DNA of 64,000 bases from Niastella sp966212235 (GTDB lineage: Bacteria; Bacteroidota; Bacteroidia; Chitinophagales; Chitinophagaceae). Position numbers and translations under genes: made by a program. This document shows positions 1 through 8,043 of the stretch, one piece after another (within the stretch, counting starts at the first letter, position 1; each line of letters opens with the position of its first letter). The notes under the pieces are model-generated. The model was not told where the DNA came from and did no database searches. It saw only the letters and a program-made list of their open reading frames with translations. The DNA lies in the NCBI GenBank assembly GCA_966212235.1, contig CBIHPP010000029.1, positions 1 to 64,000 of the forward strand, given 5' to 3'.

Positions 1-19
1 TATTCAATATATAATTTTA

Positions 20-1393
20 TTATTTGCTGCCAGTAGTTGCATATTGCATCCACTTATTCAATGTACCGCAGTTTTTAAAGTCATCATCGATCATTATATA
101 ATAAGAAGGAATTTTTGAAGCAAACCAGCCTTCAAGCGCCTTTTGCTTTTTTATTTCAATTGATTCCTTGGCCAGCCGGTCATAATCGTCTTTCACGTTC
201 TCGCGATGTGGTGATGTGCGTGTTTTCAAATAAACGATCCTAACACCTTTCTTTCCTCTTTCGTCGGTGAATGGAGTAGGTTTTGAATACTCACCAGGTT
301 TAAGACCGCTCTTTGCAAGCAATTCTACCAGTTCTTTATCCAGTTGGCCTAATTCCAAAAATGTTGAGCCATTCTGCCCCTGTCTGATACCACCGGTGTA
401 TTTGGAAGTTTCATCATCACTGTATTTGGCAACAGCTTCACCAAACGTAATGGTTCCTGCAATGAGTTTTGATCTTACTGAATCCAGTTTATTAACGGCT
501 TCGTTGATTTCATCATCGGTTATCTTGGGAATACGTAATATATGACGCACAATGGCATCATCCCCTGCACGGCTTACCATTAATAAAATATGGTATCCGA
601 ATTTTGATTTGAACACGGGAGAAATTTGTCCTTCTTTCAGCCGGAAAGCGTTGTTGAGGAAAGCGGGATCCCAGGTCTTTTCTGTGCGGTTGATGGAATA
701 TTGTCCGCCGTTTTCCTTGCTGCCCGGATCGTCTGTATATAAACGTGCGAGGGTTTCAAATTTCTGTTGGCCCGATTCTACCTGCTTTTTAAAATCAGCC
801 AACTCATCCTGTGTCAGTTTTTCGAGGTCACGGCTTGCTTTTGGATTCAAAATAATTTCCCCGATCACTACTTCCGATTCATAAAAGGGTAAATTGTTCT
901 GGTCTTTCTTTGCAAAATATTGATTTACTTCCTGCGGCGTGATCTTGATGTTTTCTACAATCTTATCGCGCATGCGCTCGGCCAGCTTTCTTTCTTTAAA
1001 TGTCTGACGAAAATCTTCTTTTATCTGGTAAACCGTACGACCGGCAATTTCTTCCAGGGCCTCTTTTGATCCGTACATATTTATAAAACCGCGGATCTGG
1101 TTATCGAGCAAGGCGTCGATTTCATCGTCACCAACCTGTAAGGAATCTTTTTCGGCCTGAAGCACCAATGCTTTCAGGGTAAGAATCTGTTCCATGATGG
1201 AGCAGTCGGCATTTTCGGGAACAGTTTCTCCGCGCCGCTGACGATCAAGGATATCGTTGTATACATCAGATTTCAAAATAATTTTATCGCCCACGATGCC
1301 TACGATCTTGTCGGCTACTACTTTCCGTGGAGCCTGGGCTACCACAACGGTACCTAAAAGCAAGGCAGTTACAAATGTAAAAACAGGTTTCAT
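20..1393 (-). CDS. SurA-like periplasmic peptidyl-prolyl isomerase
   Basis: Periplasmic chaperone/isomerase predicted to assist folding of outer-membrane proteins. The chosen Met (10 codons inside the longest ORF) gives a clean signal peptide of about 20 residues ending near AQA. After a SurA-type N-terminal helical domain come two parvulin (PpiC) domains: one around residues 175-275, ending in the typical FGYHILL signature, and a second, more diverged one around 280-390. The 457-residue length fits Bacteroidota SurA homologues. It lies downstream of infB on the same strand but is separated from it by a strong hairpin, so it probably has its own promoter. Family assignment is firm; equivalence to E. 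coli SurA is inferred. Confidence 0.88.
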   Translation of the reverse strand: MKPVFTFVTALLLGTVVVAQAPRKVVADKIVGIVGDKIILKSDVYNDILDRQRRGETVPENADCSIMEQILTLKALVLQAEKDSLQVGDDEIDALLDNQIRGFINMYGSKEALEEIAGRTVYQIKEDFRQTFKERKLAERMRDKIVENIKITPQEVNQYFAKKDQNNLPFYESEVVIGEIILNPKASRDLEKLTQDELADFKKQVESGQQKFETLARLYTDDPGSKENGGQYSINRTEKTWDPAFLNNAFRLKEGQISPVFKSKFGYHILLMVSRAGDDAIVRHILRIPKITDDEINEAVNKLDSVRSKLIAGTITFGEAVAKYSDDETSKYTGGIRQGQNGSTFLELGQLDKELVELLAKSGLKPGEYSKPTPFTDERGKKGVRIVYLKTRTSPHRENVKDDYDRLAKESIEIKKQKALEGWFASKIPSYYIMIDDDFKNCGTLNKWMQYATTGSK

Positions 1394-1435
1394 CTGATTA
1401 TTTTTGAAGAGAGATAGAGCCAAATTTACTGGTTA

Positions 1436-1460
1436 CCTTACCATCTACTGAGTGGTAAGG
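1436..1460 (-). promoter_or_regulatory. Perfect 8-bp inverted repeat in the surA leader
   Basis: CCTTACCA and TGGTAAGG face each other across a 9-nt loop, about 43 nt upstream of the surA-like start codon. There is no U-tract on the minus strand, so it is not an obvious terminator. It could be an operator or a 5' UTR hairpin; no function is shown. Confidence 0.3.
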
Positions 1461-1541
1461 GTGTATTTAACAAAAGAATAGCTACGTTAGCCGCAAGCAG
1501 TACGCTATAGGCCACTGCAAAACTAAATTCCGGAAATAAAG

Positions 1542-1605
1542 AAAGGCACAGGGAACAAGGATCCGGCTCAACGGAGAGCTGTAAAACCTTGTACCTTGTG
1601 CCTTT
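1542..1605 (-). terminator. Long hairpin after infB
   Basis: Two 19-nt arms (1542-1560 and 1587-1605) pair with only two mismatches and start with AAAGGCACA / TTGTGCCTTT. The hairpin begins 4 nt after the infB stop codon and is followed on the minus strand by a pyrimidine-rich, broken T tract. It probably terminates the rimP-nusA-infB transcript. Confidence 0.6.
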
Positions 1606-1609
1606 TATC

Positions 1610-4600
1610 TTATAATGTTCTTTTTACTTCTTCCAGTTCAAACGCTTCAATAATATCGCCTACTTTAACATCGCTAAAGTTTTTAACTGTTAAGCCGCAC
1701 TCCATACCTGAAGGCACTTCTTTCACGTCATCTCTAAAGCGTTTCAAAGATTGCAGTTCGGCGCTTTGTCCCTCACCTTTAGGATACTCTACGATTCCAT
1801 CGCGAATTACGCGGATCTTCGAGTTACGCAGGATCTTTCCATCGAGTACATAACAACCGGCAATTGTAGCTTTATCGAACTTGAATACGTTGCGCACTTC
1901 CACATTGGCCACGATCTTCTCTGTGATCTTCGGCTCCAGCATCCCTTCCATCGCGCTCTTGACTTCTTCAATTGCGTTGTAGATGATCGAGTACAGCTTG
2001 ATTTCCACTCCTTCGGTTTCGGCCAGGCGGTTTGCCTGGGTTGAAGGCCGTACGTTGAAACCAATTACGATAGCATCGGATGCTGTTGCAAGCATTACGT
2101 CACTTTCACTAATGGCACCCACTGCTTTATGCACTACCGATACAACAATTTCTTCGGTTGATAATTTTTGCAATGAATCGCTCAACGCTTCCACCGAACC
2201 ATCCACGTCGCCTTTCAGGATCAGGTTCAATTGTTTGAAATTACCCAATGCCAAACGACGACCAATTTCATCGAGCGTGATATGTTTCTTGGTGCGTATA
2301 CCTTGTTCGCGTAAGATCTGAGCCCGGCGATTTGCCACTTCTTTGGCTTCTCCTTCATCTTCGTATACCCTGAATTTTTCACCGGCCTGAGGCGCTCCAT
2401 TCAAACCCAATATCAATACCGGGGTAGAAGGCGGCGCTTCCTCCACACGTTTGTTACGTTCATTGAACATCGCTTTTACGCGACCATAGAACTGGCCAGA
2501 TACCACCAGGTCACCATGCTTTAAAGTTCCTGTTGCAACGAGTACCGTAGCTACATAGCCGCGGCCTTTATCGAGCGTAGCTTCGATAATATTACCGGAA
2601 GCTTCGCGGTCTGGATTGGCTTTCAGATCTAATAACTCGGCTTCAAGCAGGATCTTTTCCAGGAGCTTATCTACATTCAATCCTTGCTTGGCGCTCAATT
2701 CCTGGCTTTGATATTTACCACCCCACTCTTCAACCAGCAGGTTCATACCGGCTAATTGCTCATAGATCTTTTGTGAGTTGGCGCCATCTTTATCTATCTT
2801 ATTAACGGCAAAGATCATTGGTACGCCGGCAGCCTGTGCGTGGCTGATGGCTTCCTTGGTTTGCGGCATCACTGCATCATCTGCTGCAACTACAATGACC
2901 GCAATATCGGTTACTTTGGCACCACGGGCACGCATGGCGGTAAACGCTTCGTGACCAGGTGTATCAAGGAAAGTTATTTTCTTTTCGTTGGGCAGTGTTA
3001 CTTCATAGGCACCAATGTGCTGGGTAATACCACCTGCTTCACCGGCTACCACGTTGGCGCTGCGGATATAGTCGAGCAATGAGGTTTTACCGTGGTCAAC
3101 GTGACCCATGATGGTAACGATGGGCGCCCGGTGTTGCAGATCTTCTTCATTATCTTCCTCTACTTCTTCTTCCATTTCCATCTGCTTCTCCATATCAATG
3201 AATTCGGCTTCATAACCAAATTCACCGGCTACCAGTTCAATTACCTCTGCATCCAAACGTTGGTTGATAGATACCATGAGGCCCAGGCTCATACACTTGC
3301 TGATCACTTCGGCAAAGCTTACATCCATCAGGTTAGCCAGTTCACTTACACTGATAAACTCAGTTACCTGCAGCTTGTTGTCCTGTGTATCACCGTCCCG
3401 CTGTTCAGACATGCTCTGGCGCTTGTCGCGGCGATGTTTTGCCTTGAGGCTCTTACCACGTCCACCCTGGCCAGATAATTTAGCCTGTGTTTCGCGTATT
3501 TTATCCTGGATCTCTTTTTCGTTGATTTCTTTCGGCTCACGCGATATAGTGGGGCGATTGCCACCATGACGATTGCCACCGCCACCTGGGCGATTACCGC
3601 CTCCGCCGCCTCTGAAATTACCGCCGCCGCCACCTTGCTGGTGTCCCTGCCGGCCATGACCACCCTGGCCTTGTTGGCCCTGTTGACCCTGACCCTGCTG
3701 GCCTTGTCCACCCTGGCCGCCTTGATGTCCGCCGACTTCTCTTTTCTTGAAAAGATGTTGAGCCCGTTGTTGCGGCGTTTGCTGTTGATCTTTCTTTTCA
3801 ATGGGAATGCGCTTGCGCTTCCTCTTTTCCTCGTTGGGCTGCTTCGGTTTGGTGCGGGCTTCGTCACCAACCGGCAATTCTATTTTGCCCAGAATTTTCG
3901 GTCCCGTAAGTTTATCTGCTTTAATATTTTCAATAACCGGCGGGCCTTGTGCTTCTTCTTTCTCTACCTCTTTTTCTTTTTGCACTTCCTTAACCGGCTC
4001 CTGTACTTTTTTCTTTTCAACAACCACTTGTTTAGCAGGCTGTTGGCGAGGTGCTGCCACCTCTTCTTTCGGCTTTTTAGGCTTTTCTTCCACCTTTGGT
4101 TCAGCCTTAGCCACTACTTCTTTTGGCTCCTGTACTTCCTTGGGCTTTTCTTCCTGTACCAGCGGTGTTTCTTCTTTTGCCTTTTCCTTTACCGGTGGCT
4201 CATCTTCTTTTTTCTTTACAACAATTGGCGTTTTCTTCGGCCTTGTTGAAGAATCTATAGTCGAAAGATCGATCTTATCCAATACTTTGGGCCCTTCTAT
4301 TTCAGGCGTTTCAACCTTGGTTATTGCTGGCTGTTTCTCTTCTGCTTTCGGCTCTTCTACAACCTCTTTCTCCTTCTCTTTTTCCTTCTTCTCTTCAACA
4401 GCCGGTGTAACAACTGCTTCAACAACTACAGGTGGTTCAGGAATAACAACCGGAGGAATCTCTTCTACTTTTTCCGCTTTTTCAACTTTCTCTACCTTCT
4501 CTACTTTTTCAACCTTCTCTACCGGTTCTTCCTTTTCTTCTTTTTTCTCTTCCACAACCGGAGCAGGCTCCTGTTTTTTAACCACTTCTTTCTTCACTGC

Positions 4601-4858
4601 TGCAGCATCGTCTTCTTTCTTCTTCTTTGCTTCCAGGCTCCCCTTAGGCAGATCAATCTGGTCGCTTTTTAATTTGGCCACTTTATCACTCTGGAATTCC
4701 TGTTGCAAAGAACGATACATATCCTCCGTCAGTTTAGACGTAGGTTTGAGATCGTCCTTGCTAAATCCCTTTCCCACCAAAAAGTCTACCAGCGTTTCTT
4801 TGCCGATGTTAAACTCTTTGGCTGCGGCCATTAATCTAAGTGTTGTTGTTTCTGCCAT
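1610..4858 (-). CDS. infB: Translation initiation factor IF-2
   Basis: GTPase that brings initiator tRNA to the 30S subunit. An IF2_N domain (residues 1-50) is followed by a very long low-complexity linker: Lys/Glu/Pro-rich with tandem EKV repeats near 115-135, then a Gly/Gln/His-rich stretch around 375-440. The G domain starts near residue 584 with GHVDHGKT (G1), followed by DTPGHEAF (G3) and NKID (G4), then domains II-IV to the C-terminus. At 1082 residues it is longer than E. coli IF-2 (890), with the excess in the linker, as is usual in Bacteroidota. It is the last gene of the rimP-nusA-infB operon, with a 185-bp gap after nusA. Long antisense ORFs opposite the linker are composition artefacts. 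Confidence 0.97.
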   Translation of the reverse strand: MAETTTLRLMAAAKEFNIGKETLVDFLVGKGFSKDDLKPTSKLTEDMYRSLQQEFQSDKVAKLKSDQIDLPKGSLEAKKKKEDDAAAVKKEVVKKQEPAPVVEEKKEEKEEPVEKVEKVEKVEKVEKAEKVEEIPPVVIPEPPVVVEAVVTPAVEEKKEKEKEKEVVEEPKAEEKQPAITKVETPEIEGPKVLDKIDLSTIDSSTRPKKTPIVVKKKEDEPPVKEKAKEETPLVQEEKPKEVQEPKEVVAKAEPKVEEKPKKPKEEVAAPRQQPAKQVVVEKKKVQEPVKEVQKEKEVEKEEAQGPPVIENIKADKLTGPKILGKIELPVGDEARTKPKQPNEEKRKRKRIPIEKKDQQQTPQQRAQHLFKKREVGGHQGGQGGQGQQGQGQQGQQGQGGHGRQGHQQGGGGGNFRGGGGGNRPGGGGNRHGGNRPTISREPKEINEKEIQDKIRETQAKLSGQGGRGKSLKAKHRRDKRQSMSEQRDGDTQDNKLQVTEFISVSELANLMDVSFAEVISKCMSLGLMVSINQRLDAEVIELVAGEFGYEAEFIDMEKQMEMEEEVEEDNEEDLQHRAPIVTIMGHVDHGKTSLLDYIRSANVVAGEAGGITQHIGAYEVTLPNEKKITFLDTPGHEAFTAMRARGAKVTDIAVIVVAADDAVMPQTKEAISHAQAAGVPMIFAVNKIDKDGANSQKIYEQLAGMNLLVEEWGGKYQSQELSAKQGLNVDKLLEKILLEAELLDLKANPDREASGNIIEATLDKGRGYVATVLVATGTLKHGDLVVSGQFYGRVKAMFNERNKRVEEAPPSTPVLILGLNGAPQAGEKFRVYEDEGEAKEVANRRAQILREQGIRTKKHITLDEIGRRLALGNFKQLNLILKGDVDGSVEALSDSLQKLSTEEIVVSVVHKAVGAISESDVMLATASDAIVIGFNVRPSTQANRLAETEGVEIKLYSIIYNAIEEVKSAMEGMLEPKITEKIVANVEVRNVFKFDKATIAGCYVLDGKILRNSKIRVIRDGIVEYPKGEGQSAELQSLKRFRDDVKEVPSGMECGLTVKNFSDVKVGDIIEAFELEEVKRTL

Positions 4859-5043
4859 TCGTTATTGTAAGACAATTTTTTGTTTTGTTCGCTGTTTGGA
4901 TAAGCAAATTACTTGTAAAAAGTCATTTTGATCATATTGATTTTAATAGGCATGTATACAGGCCGGTTCATGCCTCGCGCATGCCCCTTTTTGACGGCCT
5001 TTACTTACAAACTCCTTTGCTTATAACCAAACTGACATTCCTG

Positions 5044-6291
5044 CTATCCTTTTTCAAATTCTTCGTTCAATATCCGGCGTACTTCATTGATGGTCTCTCT
5101 TTCGAGATCAGTTCTTCTTTCCAGTTCTTCAGCGGTCAGATCCAGCACACTGCGAGCTGTATCACAACCGATGCGTTTGAACTCATCAATAACCCAGGTT
5201 TCAATTTCATCGCTGAATTCTTCCAGGTCGATATCAAATTCCTGTGGTTCGCCTTCTGTATCACGATAAACGTCGATGCTATAACCCGTTAATTCCTGTG
5301 CCAGCTTGATATTCACGCCTTTTTTACCGATTGCCAGCGACACCTGGTCGGGCTTTAGGTACACATTGGCCTGTTTTTTATCATTATCAAGCTCCATGTT
5401 GGTGATCTTGGCCGGTGTTAACGAGCGTTGGATCATCAATTGGAGGTTATTGGTCCAGTTTATAACATCAATATTCTCATTTTTCAACTCCCGTACGATC
5501 CCATGGATACGGCTACCTTTCATACCTACGCAGGCGCCTACGGGATCAATACGATCGTCGTACGACTCTACTGCCACTTTGGCCCTTTCACCAGGTTCAC
5601 GAACTATTTTTTTAATAACAATTAGACCATCAAATATTTCAGGCACCTCAATTTCAAGCAGTTTTGCCAGGAAAGAGGGAGAGGTACGGGATAAAATAAT
5701 GACCGGAGAATTGTTTTTTAATTCTACTTTTTTTACAACGGCGCGGATATTTTCACCTTTCTTAAAATAGTCCTGCGGAATTTGCTCAGACTTAGGCAAT
5801 ATTAACTCATTCCCTTCTTCATCGAGCAATAAAATTTCTTTTTTCCAAACCTGATAAACCTCGGCGCTGATTATTTCGCTGATGCGGTCGCCGTATTTTT
5901 TTACCAGTACGTTCTTTTTCAGATCACTAATACGGCTGGCCAGGGTTTGTTTGGCTGCCAGAATGGCCCGGCGACCAAAATCGAGGATATTAATTTCCTC
6001 ATATATTTCTTCACCCACTTCAAAGTCGGGTTCAATTTTTACGGCATCGGTGTAGGCAATTTCAGCCAGCGGGTCCATTACGGCCCCATCTTCAACAATA
6101 GTCCTGCGGCGCATAATTTCCAGGTCACCTTTCTCTGCATTCACAATTACGTCAAAATTCTCGTCACTGCCATATTTTTTACGCAGCAGGGTTTTGAAAA
6201 CATCTTCCACCACTTTCATCATGGTAGGACGGTCAATATTTTCTGCATCCTTAAAATCTGCGAAGGCCTCTATCAGGTTTATGCTTGCCAT
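5044..6291 (-). CDS. nusA: Transcription termination/antitermination factor NusA
   Basis: RNA-polymerase-binding elongation factor acting in pausing, termination and antitermination. It contains an N-terminal NusA domain (about 1-125), an S1 domain (about 130-200) and two KH domains including the GMKGSRI and AIGKKGVNI loops, ending in an acidic segment. The Met three codons inside the ORF (MASINL) was chosen because it matches the usual family start; 415 residues is normal for Bacteroidota, which lack the long C-terminal repeats of E. coli NusA. It sits between rimP and infB as in most bacteria. Confidence 0.97.
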   Translation of the reverse strand: MASINLIEAFADFKDAENIDRPTMMKVVEDVFKTLLRKKYGSDENFDVIVNAEKGDLEIMRRRTIVEDGAVMDPLAEIAYTDAVKIEPDFEVGEEIYEEINILDFGRRAILAAKQTLASRISDLKKNVLVKKYGDRISEIISAEVYQVWKKEILLLDEEGNELILPKSEQIPQDYFKKGENIRAVVKKVELKNNSPVIILSRTSPSFLAKLLEIEVPEIFDGLIVIKKIVREPGERAKVAVESYDDRIDPVGACVGMKGSRIHGIVRELKNENIDVINWTNNLQLMIQRSLTPAKITNMELDNDKKQANVYLKPDQVSLAIGKKGVNIKLAQELTGYSIDVYRDTEGEPQEFDIDLEEFSDEIETWVIDEFKRIGCDTARSVLDLTAEELERRTDLERETINEVRRILNEEFEKG

Positions 6292-6324
6292 ATACAACAA
6301 TTTTTTTCCGCCAGGGCGGATCTA

Positions 6325-6789
6325 TTAAAATACGGTTTGAATTGTGGTTGATTTTATTTGATCAAATTGAAATTGGTGTTGTATCACCTCTTTCTTTTTA
6401 TTCTTCCCTTTCGTTTCCTCTACCGTTATGGCTTCCTCGCTCACGTCGATCAATTTGCCGGCAATTTTAATACCGTCCTTCAGGATCACTTCTACCGACC
6501 GGCCTACATTTTTTTTGTATTGCCTGAGCATTTTAAGGGGTTCATCAACGCCGGCTGAGGATACTTCAAGCGAAAAATTTCCATCTGGGTATAGATTTTC
6601 CTCTTCAATCCTTTTATATAATGCCCGGTTCCAGGAGATACATTTCTCTATGGTCACTCCCTGATCGCCATCCAAAAAAAGTTTGACGTTATTGGTGGGT
6701 TTAACTCTAATCTCTACCAGGAAATAAGCCGGGTCATTGACCAGCATATCCTGTAACATTTTTTCAATTGCCTGTACTGGTGTTTCCAT
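6325..6789 (-). CDS. rimP: Ribosome maturation factor RimP
   Basis: Factor for 30S subunit maturation. The 154-residue product starting METPVQ has the RimP N-terminal alpha/beta domain, with the SSAGVDEPLK signature typical of the family, and a C-terminal SH3-like domain. The upstream 50 in-frame codons were rejected: they are hydrophobic and Lys-rich without homology, and the candidate promoter lies inside them. It is first gene of the rimP-nusA-infB operon; the gap to nusA is 33 bp. Confidence 0.94.
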   Translation of the reverse strand: METPVQAIEKMLQDMLVNDPAYFLVEIRVKPTNNVKLFLDGDQGVTIEKCISWNRALYKRIEEENLYPDGNFSLEVSSAGVDEPLKMLRQYKKNVGRSVEVILKDGIKIAGKLIDVSEEAITVEETKGKNKKKEVIQHQFQFDQIKSTTIQTVF

Positions 6790-6852
6790 GCTCTTACGGG
6801 AAATAAAGAAGGGAACGATTTCCGTTCCCTTTCTTAAAATCTTTTGCCTTGG

Positions 6853-6885
6853 CAAAGGTAAGGTAAATAGATTATTACTTCCAAA
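6853..6885 (-). promoter_or_regulatory. Candidate promoter of the rimP-nusA-infB operon
   Basis: Read on the minus strand, a TTTG box (6885-6882) is followed after 21 nt by TACCTTTG (6860-6853). This matches the Bacteroidota housekeeping consensus TTTG / TAnnTTTG. It lies about 65 nt upstream of the rimP start. Predicted from motif only. Confidence 0.45.
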
Positions 6886-7121
6886 AACCCCTTTGTTAAT
6901 TTTGAATAAACAAAAAATGAAATGGGTGACGGCCATCAATTATGGGAAGGAAAACCAAAAAAATGGCGTGTATGAACTTTCGGAATACTACACTTGTTGA
7001 TTTGATATAGTTTTGCCAAATTCCCGAATTGGTTAAGGGGATTGTAGCCTCCAAAAATATATTCTTTAGAGCACCTTAACAGTAGGATAGGTGCTGTATT
7101 TGTACCTTTAGTTTTTATAAT

Positions 7122-7379
7122 ATGAGTATATCGCGTATTTTATTATGGATATTGCTGGCCTTTTTCCTTTACAAATTTGTATTTGGATTCGTGGCCCCAT
7201 TACTCAAAATGACGTGGAAAATGCGCCGTCAAATAAAGGAATTCCAACGCCAGCATCAACAGCAGCAGGACCCCCTGCAACAAAATACGGCTTCCGGCCG
7301 GCAATCTTCAGCGAAGAATGAGTCTGCTCCCAAGTCAAAAACAGGAGATTACATTGATTTTGAGGAAGTAAAAGAGTAA
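7122..7379 (+). CDS. DUF4834 family small membrane protein
   Basis: An 85-residue protein with one N-terminal membrane helix (about residues 4-28), a basic segment (KMRRQIKEFQ), a Gln-rich stretch and the C-terminal DYIDFEEVKE motif typical of DUF4834 proteins of Bacteroidota. Function is unknown; a membrane-anchored cytoplasmic tail is the simplest topology. It is divergent from rimP and convergent with the HAD gene, whose stop lies 17 bp away, so it is monocistronic. Confidence 0.75.
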   Translation: MSISRILLWILLAFFLYKFVFGFVAPLLKMTWKMRRQIKEFQRQHQQQQDPLQQNTASGRQSSAKNESAPKSKTGDYIDFEEVKE

Positions 7380-7396
7380 GTAAATATTAAATGTTT

Positions 7397-8008
7397 TCAG
7401 AGCCCCAGGTCAAGGATCGTTTTTCCACCGGTGAGGTGAACGGCCTGTAACCCGGTCTGCCGGGCACCCTCTACGTTGACCAGGGCATCATCAATAAACA
7501 AAGTTTCCCCGGCCTCGATGTTACAATCCTTTATAACATATTGAAAAGCCGCTACATCCGGTTTCCGCTGGTTGATGACATGCGAATAACAGGCTTTTTC
7601 AAAAAGATCATCCATGACAGTACCATATACCTGCTGGTAACTTTTATGAAAAGCCTGCAGGTGAATAGCATTGGTATTGCTGAATAAAAAAAGCCGGTAT
7701 TTGTTTTTCAGCTGGTTCAGGAATTGTACCCGTTCTGCCGGAAAATCGAGCAGCATAACATTCCACGCAGCAATGATTTGATCGCTGGTGGTGCCGGGAA
7801 GCGCCAGCTGACGGGCTTTTTCTACAAATTCCTCGTCAGAAATGGCGCCCGTTTCATAATCCCTGAAAAAAGACGCCGCATGGCCGATGCGAAACAGATC
7901 ATCTATTTGCGTAACGCCCAGTTTAATAAACGCATCGCGGGTTAGCGCCACATCCAGGTTTAATAAAACGCCGCCCAAATCGAAAAGAATGTTTTTCACA
8001 GGTGCCAT
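7397..8008 (-). CDS. HAD-superfamily phosphatase (HAD-IA type)
   Basis: Predicted cytoplasmic small-molecule phosphatase. The nucleophile motif is in ILFDLGGVL (residues 7-15), with FSNTNA as motif II near 115 and a FIDDALVNVEGA motif IV near 175-186. The usual DxD is DxG here, as in many FDLGGVL members. The start was set at MAPVKN, seven codons inside the ORF. It follows the GH3 gene by 35 bp on the same strand, so it may be the last gene of PUL 1; dephosphorylating a sugar phosphate would fit, but this is inference. Confidence 0.85.
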   Translation of the reverse strand: MAPVKNILFDLGGVLLNLDVALTRDAFIKLGVTQIDDLFRIGHAASFFRDYETGAISDEEFVEKARQLALPGTTSDQIIAAWNVMLLDFPAERVQFLNQLKNKYRLFLFSNTNAIHLQAFHKSYQQVYGTVMDDLFEKACYSHVINQRKPDVAAFQYVIKDCNIEAGETLFIDDALVNVEGARQTGLQAVHLTGGKTILDLGL

Positions 8009-8043
8009 TGATCGGTAATTTGGCCGCAAGTTACGGTTCAGAT

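Noticed and set aside
4480..4525. Short tandem repeat in infB as a regulatory or phase-variable tract
   Set aside because: The unit is in frame and encodes EKV repeats of the normal IF-2 linker; length change would not switch the gene off.
3566..4931. Two long plus-strand ORFs (227 and 376 codons) opposite the infB linker
   Set aside because: They are antisense to the Lys/Glu/Pro- and Gly-rich part of infB; their Phe/Ser-rich and Leu-rich translations are composition artefacts with no family.
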